From: Brevibacillus_H sp049846925
GTDB taxonomy: Bacteria; Bacillota; Bacilli; Brevibacillales; Brevibacillaceae
Direction: 5' to 3'
Length of the DNA stretch: 64,000 bases
NCBI RefSeq assembly: GCF_049846925.1
Contig: NZ_JBNCMT010000032.1
Location: 3,985-67,984 of the forward strand
Part shown: positions 49,737 through 58,356 of the stretch, one piece after another
Position numbering within the stretch: the stretch's first letter is position 1
Layout: the number at the start of each line of letters is the position of its first letter
Program-made: the position numbers and the translations under genes
Notes under the pieces: model-generated
Databases searched by the model: none
Seen by the model: the letters and a program-made list of their open reading frames with translations, nothing else
Told to the model about the DNA's origin: nothing

Positions 49737-51041
49737 GTGAAGTCAAAAACAGAGCAACTGCAAGCAAAATTGGATAAAGCGATTCGTCTGTTAGAGAGTC
49801 GATTTCTGGAGCGAAACGAGCTGATTCGTTTATTACTGTTAGGGATGATGAGCGGGGAAAATGTTTTATTGGTAGGCCCTCCAGGAACAGCAAAGTCTCA
49901 ATTGGCACGAGCCATTTCCCAGTTATTCGGATCGGAGCATTGGTTTGATTATTTGTTAACCCGCTTTACGACACCCGATGAGATTTTTGGGCCTGTATCA
50001 CTGCAGCAACTGAAACAGGATCAATACGTGCGCAAGACAAAAGGGTATCTTCCTTCCGCGCAGTTTGCATTTTTAGATGAGATTTTCAAAGCGAATAGTG
50101 CAATCCTGAATTCGCTCTTATCGATTTTGAATGAGCGCATTTACTTCAATGGAAGGGAAAAGGAACAGGTTCCATTGCAATTTTTGATTGCCGCATCCAA
50201 TGAGCTGCCAGATGAAAATGAGCAGTTAGCCGCGTTATTCGACCGATTCCTGATTCGTTATGAGGTAAATTATTTACAGACAGCAGCCAGTTATGAATCC
50301 ATGTTTTCATTGCCAACAGAACCGCTTCCTGTCATTTTCTCATTGTATGATATTAAAGATATTCTAGCCGAAAGCAAACATGTAACGATCCCGGAGAGTA
50401 TCATTTATTTCCTCTACAAATGTAAACAGGACATGGAGGAAAAAGAGTATGCTCTTTCGGATCGACGTTGGAGCAAAATTGGTCAAGTCTGGAAAACCTC
50501 AGCATTTCTACATGGTCGTGATACAGTAACGATTTGGGATACGGTATTTACACCGCATATGCTGTGGGATTTCCCAGAGGATTTACCAACCTTGCAGGAC
50601 CTTTTTGACAAACGATTTACGGAGCTATTGAAAACGGAAGTAGAGAAGGAACTTCCGCTTCGAGCCTATAAGCAAGTGGCTGAGAAGTGGATGGACCGGG
50701 AAGATGAATTGCATGCATTTCAATTCCGCAAAGAGGTCGGCGGCAAATTGAGCAAAGATGCGCAGGAAAACTTCCGTGTGATACTGGAGGAATGTCGTCT
50801 GGAGCTGGAGGAAACAGCAAGAGCCTTGCGCAATCGACTATTGGATTGGCAATCAAAAGAGAAGGATCTTCCTGCCTACATAAAATCAAAGAACATGCTG
50901 ATTTATCAAGTGGAGAAATACACAGTAAAATATACCCATCTGCGAATTGAAGGGGAACGGTTATTGCAAATGCTGCAAGGGGTGTACCGGACGGTGTTTG
51001 ATCGGGAGATTGCCGGAGCCGAATACGATTATACTTTGTAA
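49737..51041 (+). CDS. MoxR-family AAA+ ATPase (RavA-like)
   Basis: A 434-aa AAA+ chaperone-type ATPase. Walker A is GPPGTAKSQLARA, Walker B FAFLDEIFKAN, sensor 1 LIAASNELPDENEQLAALFDRF with the arginine finger nearby; RFTTPDEIFGPVSL is typical of RavA. The C-terminal part (about residues 280-434) is helical, with a LARA-like connection. With the VWA gene next, it forms the MoxR-VWA pair that inserts metals or remodels membrane or respiratory complexes. It starts at GTG 49737. Confidence 0.92.
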   Translation: MKSKTEQLQAKLDKAIRLLESRFLERNELIRLLLLGMMSGENVLLVGPPGTAKSQLARAISQLFGSEHWFDYLLTRFTTPDEIFGPVSLQQLKQDQYVRKTKGYLPSAQFAFLDEIFKANSAILNSLLSILNERIYFNGREKEQVPLQFLIAASNELPDENEQLAALFDRFLIRYEVNYLQTAASYESMFSLPTEPLPVIFSLYDIKDILAESKHVTIPESIIYFLYKCKQDMEEKEYALSDRRWSKIGQVWKTSAFLHGRDTVTIWDTVFTPHMLWDFPEDLPTLQDLFDKRFTELLKTEVEKELPLRAYKQVAEKWMDREDELHAFQFRKEVGGKLSKDAQENFRVILEECRLELEETARALRNRLLDWQSKEKDLPAYIKSKNMLIYQVEKYTVKYTHLRIEGERLLQMLQGVYRTVFDREIAGAEYDYTL

Positions 51042-51057
51042 AGGTGGAGGACATGCC

Positions 51058-52761
51058 TTGATCATTCGTTGCAAACGCGTCGATCGATACGTGTTCGACG
51101 CTTATTTTCGTTCATCACGGGTAGCGAGAGAATGGATGGAACAGGCAAAGGAGCGTGCCCCCTGGTTTGATGATGAGCTGTTGGCAGATTTTTTTCTTTG
51201 TTTTTATCTGCAAAAACCAGAAGTTGATGGAACCAAGGAAGCGACTCCCTTTCATCGATGGATGGTGCGGACGCTGATCAAGCAATATTTTTATCAAATG
51301 ATTCATCCCCGCACCGTTAATCAAGAGACAGCAGCATTCAAAACAGCGGTCAAAGCCATGATGTGGCTAACCGAGACATATGCGGAAGAAGTAAAGAAAC
51401 GGGAAAAAGAACAGAATCAGATGGCCACTGGACAACAGCCAAAACAAGGACAGCAGGGCGAAGAGATGTCCAACTTCTCACAAAGGCTAACTTCCGAGCA
51501 AGTGGAACGACTAAAACTGGTCGGCTATACTTTGCAGCAAGGAAAACGAGTGGTCGAGGAAAAGCAGACAGCCTCTGATACAAAACCACTGGTATTAGAA
51601 GAAATTAAGGCGCTGAAGGAAAAAATCGAAGAACTTCAGGATGAAATGCGCAACCAGTATACGAAGCGGGCCAAGCTTGCATTGAAGGTAAAGAAAGCTG
51701 AGGAAGAACTGCATCAGCGTGAAAAGCAGTATGAACGACTGGATCGGCAAGAGAAAGAAGCTATTGAATCATTGGAAAACGAACTGGGACAATGGCTTGA
51801 CCAGTCATTTAAGGAAGCACTGGAAGGGGAAGAGTCCGAGAGCCAGTTTGTGAGTGAGTTGATTGAAGCAAGTCAACGCATCGCCAATCGCAGGTGGGGC
51901 AGCGAACTGGGCAAGCTTCGTCGTCAGGCATTCGAAAAGTACATGATGTGGGTTGAGAAGCTCAAAAAGTACCCGGACATCATTGAATTCATTCAGGAAG
52001 TAGGACGCAATATTCACCTGTTCCGACTGAAACGCAAGGAGATTCGTTCCAAAAGTGTCCCCGAGGAGTATTACGATTTGCGACACTCCGGTGATATTTC
52101 ACACCTCTTACCAAGTGAAGCGGTACTGTTGGCTGATCCTGATCTGGAAGCTTACTTTCAACTGAAGTGGATCGAACAAAAGCTGATGACTTATGACACA
52201 ACGGGCTGGGTAGAAGAGCCTCCCAAGGGGCCTGTGATTTGTATGCTTGATACGTCACATTCCATGCGTGGAGGAAAATTGCGTCTTGCCCAGATTTTTG
52301 TCATGACATTTGGTGCGATTAGCCTGTTGGAGCAACGTGACTTTCATCTGATCCTGTTCGGAGCAAAAAATGAGCTCGTGGAATCATCCTTGTTCGCTCG
52401 TAAACCAAATTGGGACAAATTCTATGAAATCGCCAAGTTAGCCTTCGGTGGAGGAACACACTTTGACAACCCGATCAAAAGAGGGATTGAAATTGTTGAG
52501 AATTCTCCAGCGTTTCGAGGCGCTGATTTTGTCATGGTGACAGATGGTATTGGTCGAATTTCTCCTTATGTACAGGATATGCTGGCTGATTTGGGGAAGC
52601 GTAAACAGGTGAAGCTGCATTCCTTGCTAATCGGTGCTGCCCGTCAACATCTGGTACAGCAGTATGATATTTTGGGTGTTTCTCATCAGATTCGTTTTGC
52701 GACCAGTTGGGAGACCAGGGATGAAGAAAATACTGGTGTTCTATTGGATGTATTTGAATGA
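51058..52761 (+). CDS. VWA-domain protein (ViaA-like), partner of the MoxR ATPase
   Basis: About 567 aa. The N-terminal domain is helical, followed by a long charged coiled-coil region (about residues 130-280, with KEREKEQNQMATGQQPKQGQQGE as a linker), and a C-terminal von Willebrand A domain with an intact MIDAS motif DTSHS (ICMLDTSHSMRGGKL) and later TDGIGRISP. E. coli ViaA works with RavA on respiratory and FeS complexes. The start is TTG 51058, behind GGTGGAGGA; the frame reads upstream into the ATPase gene. Confidence 0.9.
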   Translation: MIIRCKRVDRYVFDAYFRSSRVAREWMEQAKERAPWFDDELLADFFLCFYLQKPEVDGTKEATPFHRWMVRTLIKQYFYQMIHPRTVNQETAAFKTAVKAMMWLTETYAEEVKKREKEQNQMATGQQPKQGQQGEEMSNFSQRLTSEQVERLKLVGYTLQQGKRVVEEKQTASDTKPLVLEEIKALKEKIEELQDEMRNQYTKRAKLALKVKKAEEELHQREKQYERLDRQEKEAIESLENELGQWLDQSFKEALEGEESESQFVSELIEASQRIANRRWGSELGKLRRQAFEKYMMWVEKLKKYPDIIEFIQEVGRNIHLFRLKRKEIRSKSVPEEYYDLRHSGDISHLLPSEAVLLADPDLEAYFQLKWIEQKLMTYDTTGWVEEPPKGPVICMLDTSHSMRGGKLRLAQIFVMTFGAISLLEQRDFHLILFGAKNELVESSLFARKPNWDKFYEIAKLAFGGGTHFDNPIKRGIEIVENSPAFRGADFVMVTDGIGRISPYVQDMLADLGKRKQVKLHSLLIGAARQHLVQQYDILGVSHQIRFATSWETRDEENTGVLLDVFE

Positions 52762-52804
52762 TGCCAGCACTTATGATTAAGGCAGAAGGGAAGGGAATCA
52801 CAGC

Positions 52805-53962
52805 GTGCTACTCATTGGTGTACTTTTTTTCGTGGTCTGGTTCGTGTTTATTGTACGTGGACTGCCCGGATTGCTGAAGATTACGCAGCTCCTTCCCTCT
52901 TCGTCACGAGAGTTGCCTCATCCAGAAAAAGAATGGCCACTGGTCAGTGTCATCGTAACTGCCTGCAATGAAGAAAGAGGGATCAGGCAAGCGCTTCAAT
53001 CATTGCTTTCACTTGATTATCCGCATTACGAGATTATTGCTATCAATGACCGCTCGACTGATCGAACCGGAGATATTCTTGCATCTCTTGCTAAACAGGA
53101 TCCGCGAATTCTGGCTGTGCATATTGACGAGCTTCCTGCGGGGTGGCTCGGGAAAAATCATGCGCTCTTTCATGGGGCCTGCACGGCCAAAGGAGAGTGG
53201 ATTTTGTTTACAGATGCCGATGTGGTTTTCCATCCGTCTGCGCTGACCATTGCGATGTCTCATGCACTTAAGAAGCAATTGGATCATCTGGCATTGGCAC
53301 CTCGCATGATCTCCCATTTCTTTTGGCTGCGAGGATTTATCTACTTTTTCCTGTTTAATTTATTGCTTGTCTTTCGCCCGCAAAATGCCAAAAATCCAAA
53401 ATCGGATGCACATATGGGCGTAGGGGCTTTCAATCTGATTAAATCATCAACGTACAAGGATATCGGCACTCATCAAGTGATTCGTAATCGACCTGATGAT
53501 GACCTCAAACTGGGTGAGTTGGTGAAGCGAAAAGGGTTTGCCCAGGATTTCGGTATTGCAGAAGAGTTGCTGCAGGTGGAATGGTACCAAACCATACCTG
53601 AAATGATTCGTGGATTAGAGAAAAACACGATGGCCCCATTCGAATACCAGCCTGTGCGATTGGGTCTGTCATTGATTCCGTTTGCTTTCATGTACTTTCT
53701 TCCGTTTGTTGGTCCATTCGCTACAGACGGCTGGACTCGGGCGATGTACATTGTAATGTTTCTCCTATGCCTATTTTATTTTTGTCTGTATGATCGTTTC
53801 TCGCTTATGTCGATTGTGTATTTCTTACTCTCTCCGATCCTAGCCTCCCTATACATCTTCACACTGGTACGGGCGGCGTATTTAACCGTGAGAAGAGGCG
53901 GGATTGTCTGGAGAGGGACGCTGTATCCACTGAAAATGCTGCAAAAAAAATACCCCGTATAA
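52805..53962 (+). CDS. Membrane glycosyltransferase, family 2 (HpnB/CrtQ-like)
   Basis: A 385-aa protein: an N-terminal helix, a GT2 catalytic domain (VSVIVTACNEERGIRQALQSLLSLDYPHYEIIAINDRSTDRT; the DxD metal motif in LFTDADVVF; late acceptor motif RPDDDLKLGELVKRKG), and three C-terminal helices. The PAGWLGKNHALFHG segment resembles the hopanoid/carotenoid glycosyltransferases. Its acceptor is probably a lipid or isoprenoid of the membrane. GTG start behind AAGGGAAGGG. Confidence 0.85.
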   Translation: MLLIGVLFFVVWFVFIVRGLPGLLKITQLLPSSSRELPHPEKEWPLVSVIVTACNEERGIRQALQSLLSLDYPHYEIIAINDRSTDRTGDILASLAKQDPRILAVHIDELPAGWLGKNHALFHGACTAKGEWILFTDADVVFHPSALTIAMSHALKKQLDHLALAPRMISHFFWLRGFIYFFLFNLLLVFRPQNAKNPKSDAHMGVGAFNLIKSSTYKDIGTHQVIRNRPDDDLKLGELVKRKGFAQDFGIAEELLQVEWYQTIPEMIRGLEKNTMAPFEYQPVRLGLSLIPFAFMYFLPFVGPFATDGWTRAMYIVMFLLCLFYFCLYDRFSLMSIVYFLLSPILASLYIFTLVRAAYLTVRRGGIVWRGTLYPLKMLQKKYPV

Positions 53963-53972
53963 TTCGGGGTAT
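53943..53972 (-). terminator. Terminator of the exonuclease gene
   Basis: ATACCCCG/CGGGGTAT stem; the A8 run on its left gives a T8 run for minus-strand transcripts. Confidence 0.85.
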
Positions 53973-53984
53973 TCAAGGTTAGCA

Positions 53985-54857
53985 TTATCCAACTCGTGAG
54001 ATGCGGGCGAATTCGAGCTCATGAAATTTCTCCCGGACAATGGAGCTATCGAAATTCCAGTATGCATCTTCATGCGTAAAGTCAACAGGAGCATCACAAA
54101 GTATGGTTGCCAGTTTGCGGCTCAAGAAAATTTGTTCCTTGTGTTCTTCGAGTTTGGAGCGGGTTTTAGCTGTCAGACTGTCCAGATTTTCATACAGTCC
54201 TTCCAGACTCTGATGTTCTCGGATCAGTTTGTACGCTGTCTTTTCACCAATGCCGGGGCAGCCGGGGATACAATCGGATGCATCACCTTGCAATGCTTTC
54301 ACCTCCACAACCTGATTGGCAGATATTCCACGCAGTTCAAGCAGGCTTTCTGGAGTGTAGTGTTCATGCTTGCCGCCGTTTTTCAGTATTTTCACGGAAA
54401 CGAAATCGTTCACTAGCTGCAAGCTGTCATAATCACCGGTAGCGATCACAACCCGATGTCCGTCTTCGGCGAGCTTCGAACTGACAGTCCCAAGAATATC
54501 GTCACCTTCGTAGCCAGTCACACCGAGATTGGGAACAGAAAAAGCTGACACAACTTCTTTCACCAGATCAAACTGGGGAATCAGCTCAACAGGTGCTTCG
54601 ACACGAGTAGCTTTATATCCATCAAACCATTGTGTTCTAACTAGCGTTTCTTTTCCGGCGACATCCCATGCTACGATTACATGCGTTGGCCGAACCAGAT
54701 CGACATAATCCAACATCATTTTGGTGAAGCCAGATACTGCATTTGTATAAAGACCGGTTGAGGTTTGTTTGATTGTTCCACCCCAGGAATTCGCATAGAA
54801 AGCGCGGAACAGAAAGCTCATACCATCAATCAACAAATATTTAAACGGTTGTTTCAT
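53985..54857 (-). CDS. 5'-3' exonuclease (YpcP-like, DNA polymerase I N-domain family)
   Basis: About 290 aa, a stand-alone FEN-type nuclease. Metal-binding acidic motifs are visible: LLIDGMSFLFRAFYA, GYEGDDILGTVSS, IATGDYDSLQLV; the H3TH region is ALQGDASDCIPGCPGIGEKTAYKLI. It removes RNA primers and flaps in replication and repair as a back-up to PolI. Two starts are possible: ATG 54857 (GAGAGGAGC upstream) and ATG 54878. Confidence 0.9.
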   Translation of the reverse strand: MKQPFKYLLIDGMSFLFRAFYANSWGGTIKQTSTGLYTNAVSGFTKMMLDYVDLVRPTHVIVAWDVAGKETLVRTQWFDGYKATRVEAPVELIPQFDLVKEVVSAFSVPNLGVTGYEGDDILGTVSSKLAEDGHRVVIATGDYDSLQLVNDFVSVKILKNGGKHEHYTPESLLELRGISANQVVEVKALQGDASDCIPGCPGIGEKTAYKLIREHQSLEGLYENLDSLTAKTRSKLEEHKEQIFLSRKLATILCDAPVDFTHEDAYWNFDSSIVREKFHELEFARISRVG

Positions 54858-54951
54858 TTTGTCGAACGCTCCTCTCATTAAGCCTCGTCCATTATAACAT
54901 ATCTGCCTATTCGGGTAACAAAACTACTACACATTCACAAAGGAGGACATT

Positions 54952-55296
54952 ATGTCCATTATCTATTGTTTGGTGCCACAGACGTATTGGAGTAACTATC
55001 AAGGGAAAGCTACTTATATTCCTAGAGATTATGAACAGGAAGGATTCATTCACGCAACCAAGGGAGAAGATTTTCTGGTTAAGGTTGCCAACCGGGTGTA
55101 TGCAAATTTTAATGAAGAGCTTTATGTACTGGTTATTCAAGAGGACCGGGTTACGTCTGAAGTCAAGCACGAGATGGCAAAGGATGGGAACCTCTATCCG
55201 CATATTTACGGAGAATTAAATCAGGACGCCATCCTTGAAATCAGACGAATGCAAAGGGAAAACGGAAGCTGGGGCATAGGTGAAGTTACCTACTAA
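54952..55296 (+). CDS. DUF952 family protein
   Basis: A 114-aa cytoplasmic protein. The core motif EQEGFIHATKGEDFLVKVANRVYANFNEELYVLVIQEDRV is diagnostic of DUF952; it is followed by HIYGELNQDAILEIRRM. The ADP-ribosyltransferase-like fold described for the family has no known reaction. CAAAGGAGGAC precedes the ATG. Monocistronic, between divergent exonuclease and the spore protein gene. Confidence 0.9.
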   Translation: MSIIYCLVPQTYWSNYQGKATYIPRDYEQEGFIHATKGEDFLVKVANRVYANFNEELYVLVIQEDRVTSEVKHEMAKDGNLYPHIYGELNQDAILEIRRMQRENGSWGIGEVTY

Positions 55297-55411
55297 TTAC
55301 CATGTATGGCTTTTGGATAAAGTGGGATGATAGTAACACCAAGTTGAGAAGTCATCTCAAACGATCAAAAATCAACATAAGTAAACAAGGAATATTCAGA
55401 AGTACATACCA

Positions 55412-55469
55412 TTGGTTGTTGGCAGCATTGAGTAGATGGGAGCGTCTACTGAATGCTGCTAATAACCAA
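55412..55469. repeat. Large inverted repeat (25-nt arms) upstream of the ssp gene
   Basis: Left arm 55412-55436 begins TTGGTTGTTGGCAGCATT and right arm 55445-55469 is its complement with one G-G mismatch and two G-U pairs; the loop is TGGGAGCG. A T run does not follow. CATACCA (55405-55411) just before it resembles a sigma-G -10 element, so the hairpin could be the 5' end of the ssp mRNA. Confidence 0.8.
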
Positions 55470-55512
55470 CATTAGTAGCAAAAATCCAAATAAGGAATGG
55501 AGATGAAAGGTT

Positions 55513-55716
55513 ATGGCAAATCAAGGTGGAGGAAACCGCAACAACCTTTTAGTTCCACAAGCTAACCAAGCTCTTGATCAATTGAAGTATGAGATCGCCA
55601 CAGAATTTGGCGTACAACTTGGCGCAGATACTACATCTCGTCAAAACGGTTCAGTGGGTGGAGAGATCACAAAACGTCTTGTCTCCTTCGCTGAACAACA
55701 ATTGGCTGGTCGTTAA
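55513..55716 (+). CDS. Alpha/beta-type small acid-soluble spore protein
   Basis: A 67-aa SASP that coats forespore DNA and is degraded at germination. It has LLVPQANQALDQLKYEIATEFGVQLGADTTSRQNGSVGGEITKRLVSFAEQQLAG; the E-I-A protease (Gpr) cleavage site within KYEIATEFGV and the SVGGEITKRLV signature are intact. GAAAGG precedes the ATG. Sigma-G control is expected. Confidence 0.96.
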   Translation: MANQGGGNRNNLLVPQANQALDQLKYEIATEFGVQLGADTTSRQNGSVGGEITKRLVSFAEQQLAGR

Positions 55717-55748
55717 TTCAACCAGAACAACTGAATAATTGGATGATG

Positions 55749-55775
55749 AAGGGTCCCTTTATGGGGCCCTTTCTT
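55749..55775 (+). terminator. Terminator of the ssp gene
   Basis: AAGGGTCCC/GGGGCCCTT stem with a TTTAT loop and a T-rich tail. Confidence 0.85.
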
Positions 55776-55881
55776 TGTGTACATTTACGCCCATTTCCGC
55801 AAGTATGGTGCAAACGCACAAGCACATTAGCGGACTAGTCATATGGTAATGTGTGAGTATCTGTGAGGAGGGTGGTTTTGA

Positions 55882-56166
55882 ATGAAGAAAAAAGAAGTAA
55901 AGAAATTATTAAAAGATAATCCTGATTTCGCCATTTGGGTAAAAAAAGATCCGAACAGACTGTCGAATATACGCAACAATCCAAGTGATGCCATGAAACT
56001 GATGGCGAGATGGAAATCGGAGACAAGGAAAAAAATTAATCCATTTTCCATCGATTTTGAAGCGTTGTCTGATAAAAGCAAACGAGCCAGTGCCATGCTA
56101 GGTAGTATCCAATCGGTAATGGAAATGGTAGCTGAATACTCAAAAAATGAGAGCAGAAAACTATAG
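55882..56166 (+). CDS. Small hypothetical protein (94 aa)
   Basis: A very basic helical protein: MKKKEVKKLLKDNPDFAIWVKKDPNRLSNIRNNPSDAMKLMARWKSE..., then a helical tail (AMLGSIQSVMEMVAEYSKNES). No signal peptide or membrane helix. GAGGAGGGTGG lies upstream of the ATG. The DPNRLSNIRNNP pattern recalls short spore-coat or forespore helical proteins but I cannot assign a family. It lies between two spore or wall genes, so a sporulation role is possible. Confidence 0.65.
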   Translation: MKKKEVKKLLKDNPDFAIWVKKDPNRLSNIRNNPSDAMKLMARWKSETRKKINPFSIDFEALSDKSKRASAMLGSIQSVMEMVAEYSKNESRKL

Positions 56167-56276
56167 GGAAAAGGGACTTATGCCTTTTTCCTCTGTTTAT
56201 TTTTGGGACAACTGTTCCTTGTCTTTGAAAAAGTTAGGAAGCTTCTCATTCTCTTGTTATACTGGTACAAAGGGGG

Positions 56277-57299
56277 ATGATGGAGTTGAAAGGTTCTTTT
56301 GTGCGATACCTGATTGCAGGTTGTTTTGTAGCGTTAGTCATTCTGTACATAACACAACAAAAAACGATCCCCCAGACAAATCCAACGTCAACAACATCTG
56401 ATGTAACGCAATTACAATCCAATACGTCTATATCAAAGGCACCTCCAGCAACAGAAACTTCCAAGCCGCCTGTGCCTGCGCCTCCGACTCCAGAAACAAC
56501 GACAGCAGTGAAACAATCGGAGAAACTGCCAGAAAAACAAATACAATCAATAGCAATACTCCCACAAGAGTTGTTCCCAGGGGACGTTATTTATTTGGAG
56601 AGTACTGAGCATCCAACGGTATATCTCTGGGACAAAAAGTTCAATCTGCAACCGATGGAAAAGAAGTTTGTTCGCTTTATTCCGATCCCGTTGGAAACTA
56701 AGCCAGGCCTTTATCCCATTTTATCTGGTACGAAAAAGTCAATTGCTACTGTTCAAATTAAAGCAAAGCAATTCGCAGTAGATGAAATTACTGTAAGCGA
56801 GCAAATGGAGAGCATGCAACGCAATACGAAGCGAATCAATGCTGATCAACAGAAAATCAATAAGGCACGTTCTACCTCATCGCCCAAACCATACTTTAAT
56901 AACACATTCATTGTTCCCGTTGAAGGAGAAGAGACGACACCGTATGGTTATAGACGTGTAGTGAATAAAAAACCAGCCAATCCACATCTTGCTATTGATA
57001 TTGCCAACAAGGAAGGAACTCCGGTGCTCGCCAGTCAAGACGGGAAAGTTGTTCTTGCTGATACGATGTATTTGAATGGTAACATGATCATTTTAGATCA
57101 CGGATTGAGGGTCTATTCGACGTATTCACATTTGTCGGTTGTTAACGTCAAACCGGGAGAAATGGTCAAACGTGGTCAAGTCATCGGAAAAGTGGGAACA
57201 ACTGGGTTCTCCACAGGACCACACCTGCACTACGCTATGTTGATCGGGAATACATTTGTTAACCCTAACTCGTTTTTTATGAATCATTTTATGAAGTAA
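56277..57299 (+). CDS. M23-family metallopeptidase (LytM-type endopeptidase)
   Basis: A 340-aa membrane-anchored wall hydrolase: one N-terminal helix (about residues 8-24), a Thr/Pro/Lys-rich stalk, and a C-terminal LytM domain with the zinc ligands His in PHLAIDIAN and His in GPHLHYAM, plus IGKVGTTGFSTG. The central domain (about residues 95-190) is beta-rich. It cleaves peptidoglycan cross-links, or acts in sporulation-type SpoIIQ interactions. Start: ATG 56277 or 56280, AGGGGG lies directly upstream, and TTG 56286 has better spacing. Confidence 0.85.
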   Translation: MMELKGSFVRYLIAGCFVALVILYITQQKTIPQTNPTSTTSDVTQLQSNTSISKAPPATETSKPPVPAPPTPETTTAVKQSEKLPEKQIQSIAILPQELFPGDVIYLESTEHPTVYLWDKKFNLQPMEKKFVRFIPIPLETKPGLYPILSGTKKSIATVQIKAKQFAVDEITVSEQMESMQRNTKRINADQQKINKARSTSSPKPYFNNTFIVPVEGEETTPYGYRRVVNKKPANPHLAIDIANKEGTPVLASQDGKVVLADTMYLNGNMIILDHGLRVYSTYSHLSVVNVKPGEMVKRGQVIGKVGTTGFSTGPHLHYAMLIGNTFVNPNSFFMNHFMK

Positions 57300-57447
57300 G
57301 CTGTTTTTTCTTGTTGAAATAATTGATCAATCAACAGAATTTTTGTTTAGAAAATAGATAAAGTTGAAGGATTTTGAATAAATATGTTGAAAAAGTTACC
57401 TATAAATATGTAACTGACTCCAACCTGCATGGAGGTTATGTAATCTA

Positions 57448-58260
57448 ATGAACACACTGATACCAAAAAAAGTATTCAATTCACTGGTAGGGTTTCTCGC
57501 ACCCTATGAACAGGCCGTCGATGAATTGAAGCTCAAGCTCAAGGGGATAAAATACGGCTTTCAAAAAATGGGTAGGTATTCTCCGATTGAATTTGTTGTC
57601 GGGCGAGTCAAAAAAACGGATAGCTTGCTGAAAAAAGCAAGAGAAAAAAATATCGATTTTAGCCATGAAAACTGGCAAGAAATTCTCGGGCAAGAAATTA
57701 CGGATATCGCAGGCTTGCGAGTCGTTTGTCGTTATATAGATGATGTAAGGGAAGTCCAGCAGTTGCTGCAAGAAAGAGAAGACATTGAGATTCTGGATGT
57801 GAAGGATTATATCGGGAATCCCAAAGAATCCGGGTACCGCAGCATTCATATGATTTGTGCCTACACCGTTTATTTTGGTGGATTCAAGAGAAGGATTATA
57901 TGTGAAATACAAATTCGTACCTTGGGAATGAACTTCTGGGCAACCAATGAACATGAACTTCGGTATAAGTACGCAGGTAATATTCCTGAAAACGTATTGC
58001 AACAGTTAAGCGAAGCTTCTACCATTACCAATCAATTGGATGAGTTAATGAATAACCTGCGCCAGGAAATTATGACGCCGGTTTCGAACGAAACGTCACT
58101 AGAGGATAAGCTGGAAGAAATCTTTTCCTTGTACGTGAAGCAGGATTTTGAGTCTGCCGCAGCCTTGTATCGTGAACATTTGAGTCAGGCTGAGGGAACC
58201 TTCCATAATAATCCGAAGTTTCAAATGATCAATGAATTGCTAGGTAAAAGACTACGTTAA
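57448..58260 (+). CDS. Small alarmone synthetase (RelA/SpoT synthetase domain)
   Basis: A 270-aa single-domain (p)ppGpp synthetase of the YjbM/YwaC (SAS) type; the hydrolase, TGS and ACT domains of RelA are absent. Synthetase motifs are complete: GRVKKTDSLLKK, ITDIAGLRVVCRYIDDV, GYRSIHMIC and FWATNEHELRYKY. The C-terminal 70 residues are helical, longer than in YjbM. It makes (p)ppGpp from GTP or GDP and ATP in response to envelope or other stress. CATGGAGGTTATG lies upstream of the ATG. Confidence 0.92.
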   Translation: MNTLIPKKVFNSLVGFLAPYEQAVDELKLKLKGIKYGFQKMGRYSPIEFVVGRVKKTDSLLKKAREKNIDFSHENWQEILGQEITDIAGLRVVCRYIDDVREVQQLLQEREDIEILDVKDYIGNPKESGYRSIHMICAYTVYFGGFKRRIICEIQIRTLGMNFWATNEHELRYKYAGNIPENVLQQLSEASTITNQLDELMNNLRQEIMTPVSNETSLEDKLEEIFSLYVKQDFESAAALYREHLSQAEGTFHNNPKFQMINELLGKRLR

Positions 58261-58262
58261 TG

Positions 58263-58300
58263 ACCAAGCCTCTTCCATGTCAAGGAAGAGGCTGGTTCTT
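58263..58300. terminator. Bidirectional terminator between the alarmone synthetase and lyase genes
   Basis: Ten-base perfect stem AGCCTCTTCC/GGAAGAGGCT flanked by ACCA/TGGT, followed by TTCTT. Confidence 0.75.
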
Positions 58301-58356
58301 CTTGCAAGTTTGTGGCCCAGCTTGATGCAGAGATAGTTTGTATCGGGTGGGTTCAC

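Noticed and set aside
50947..51057. N-terminal extension of the VWA protein into the ATPase gene
   Set aside because: The extension is Cys-rich, out of frame with the ATPase and non-conserved in appearance; TTG 51058 has a binding site.
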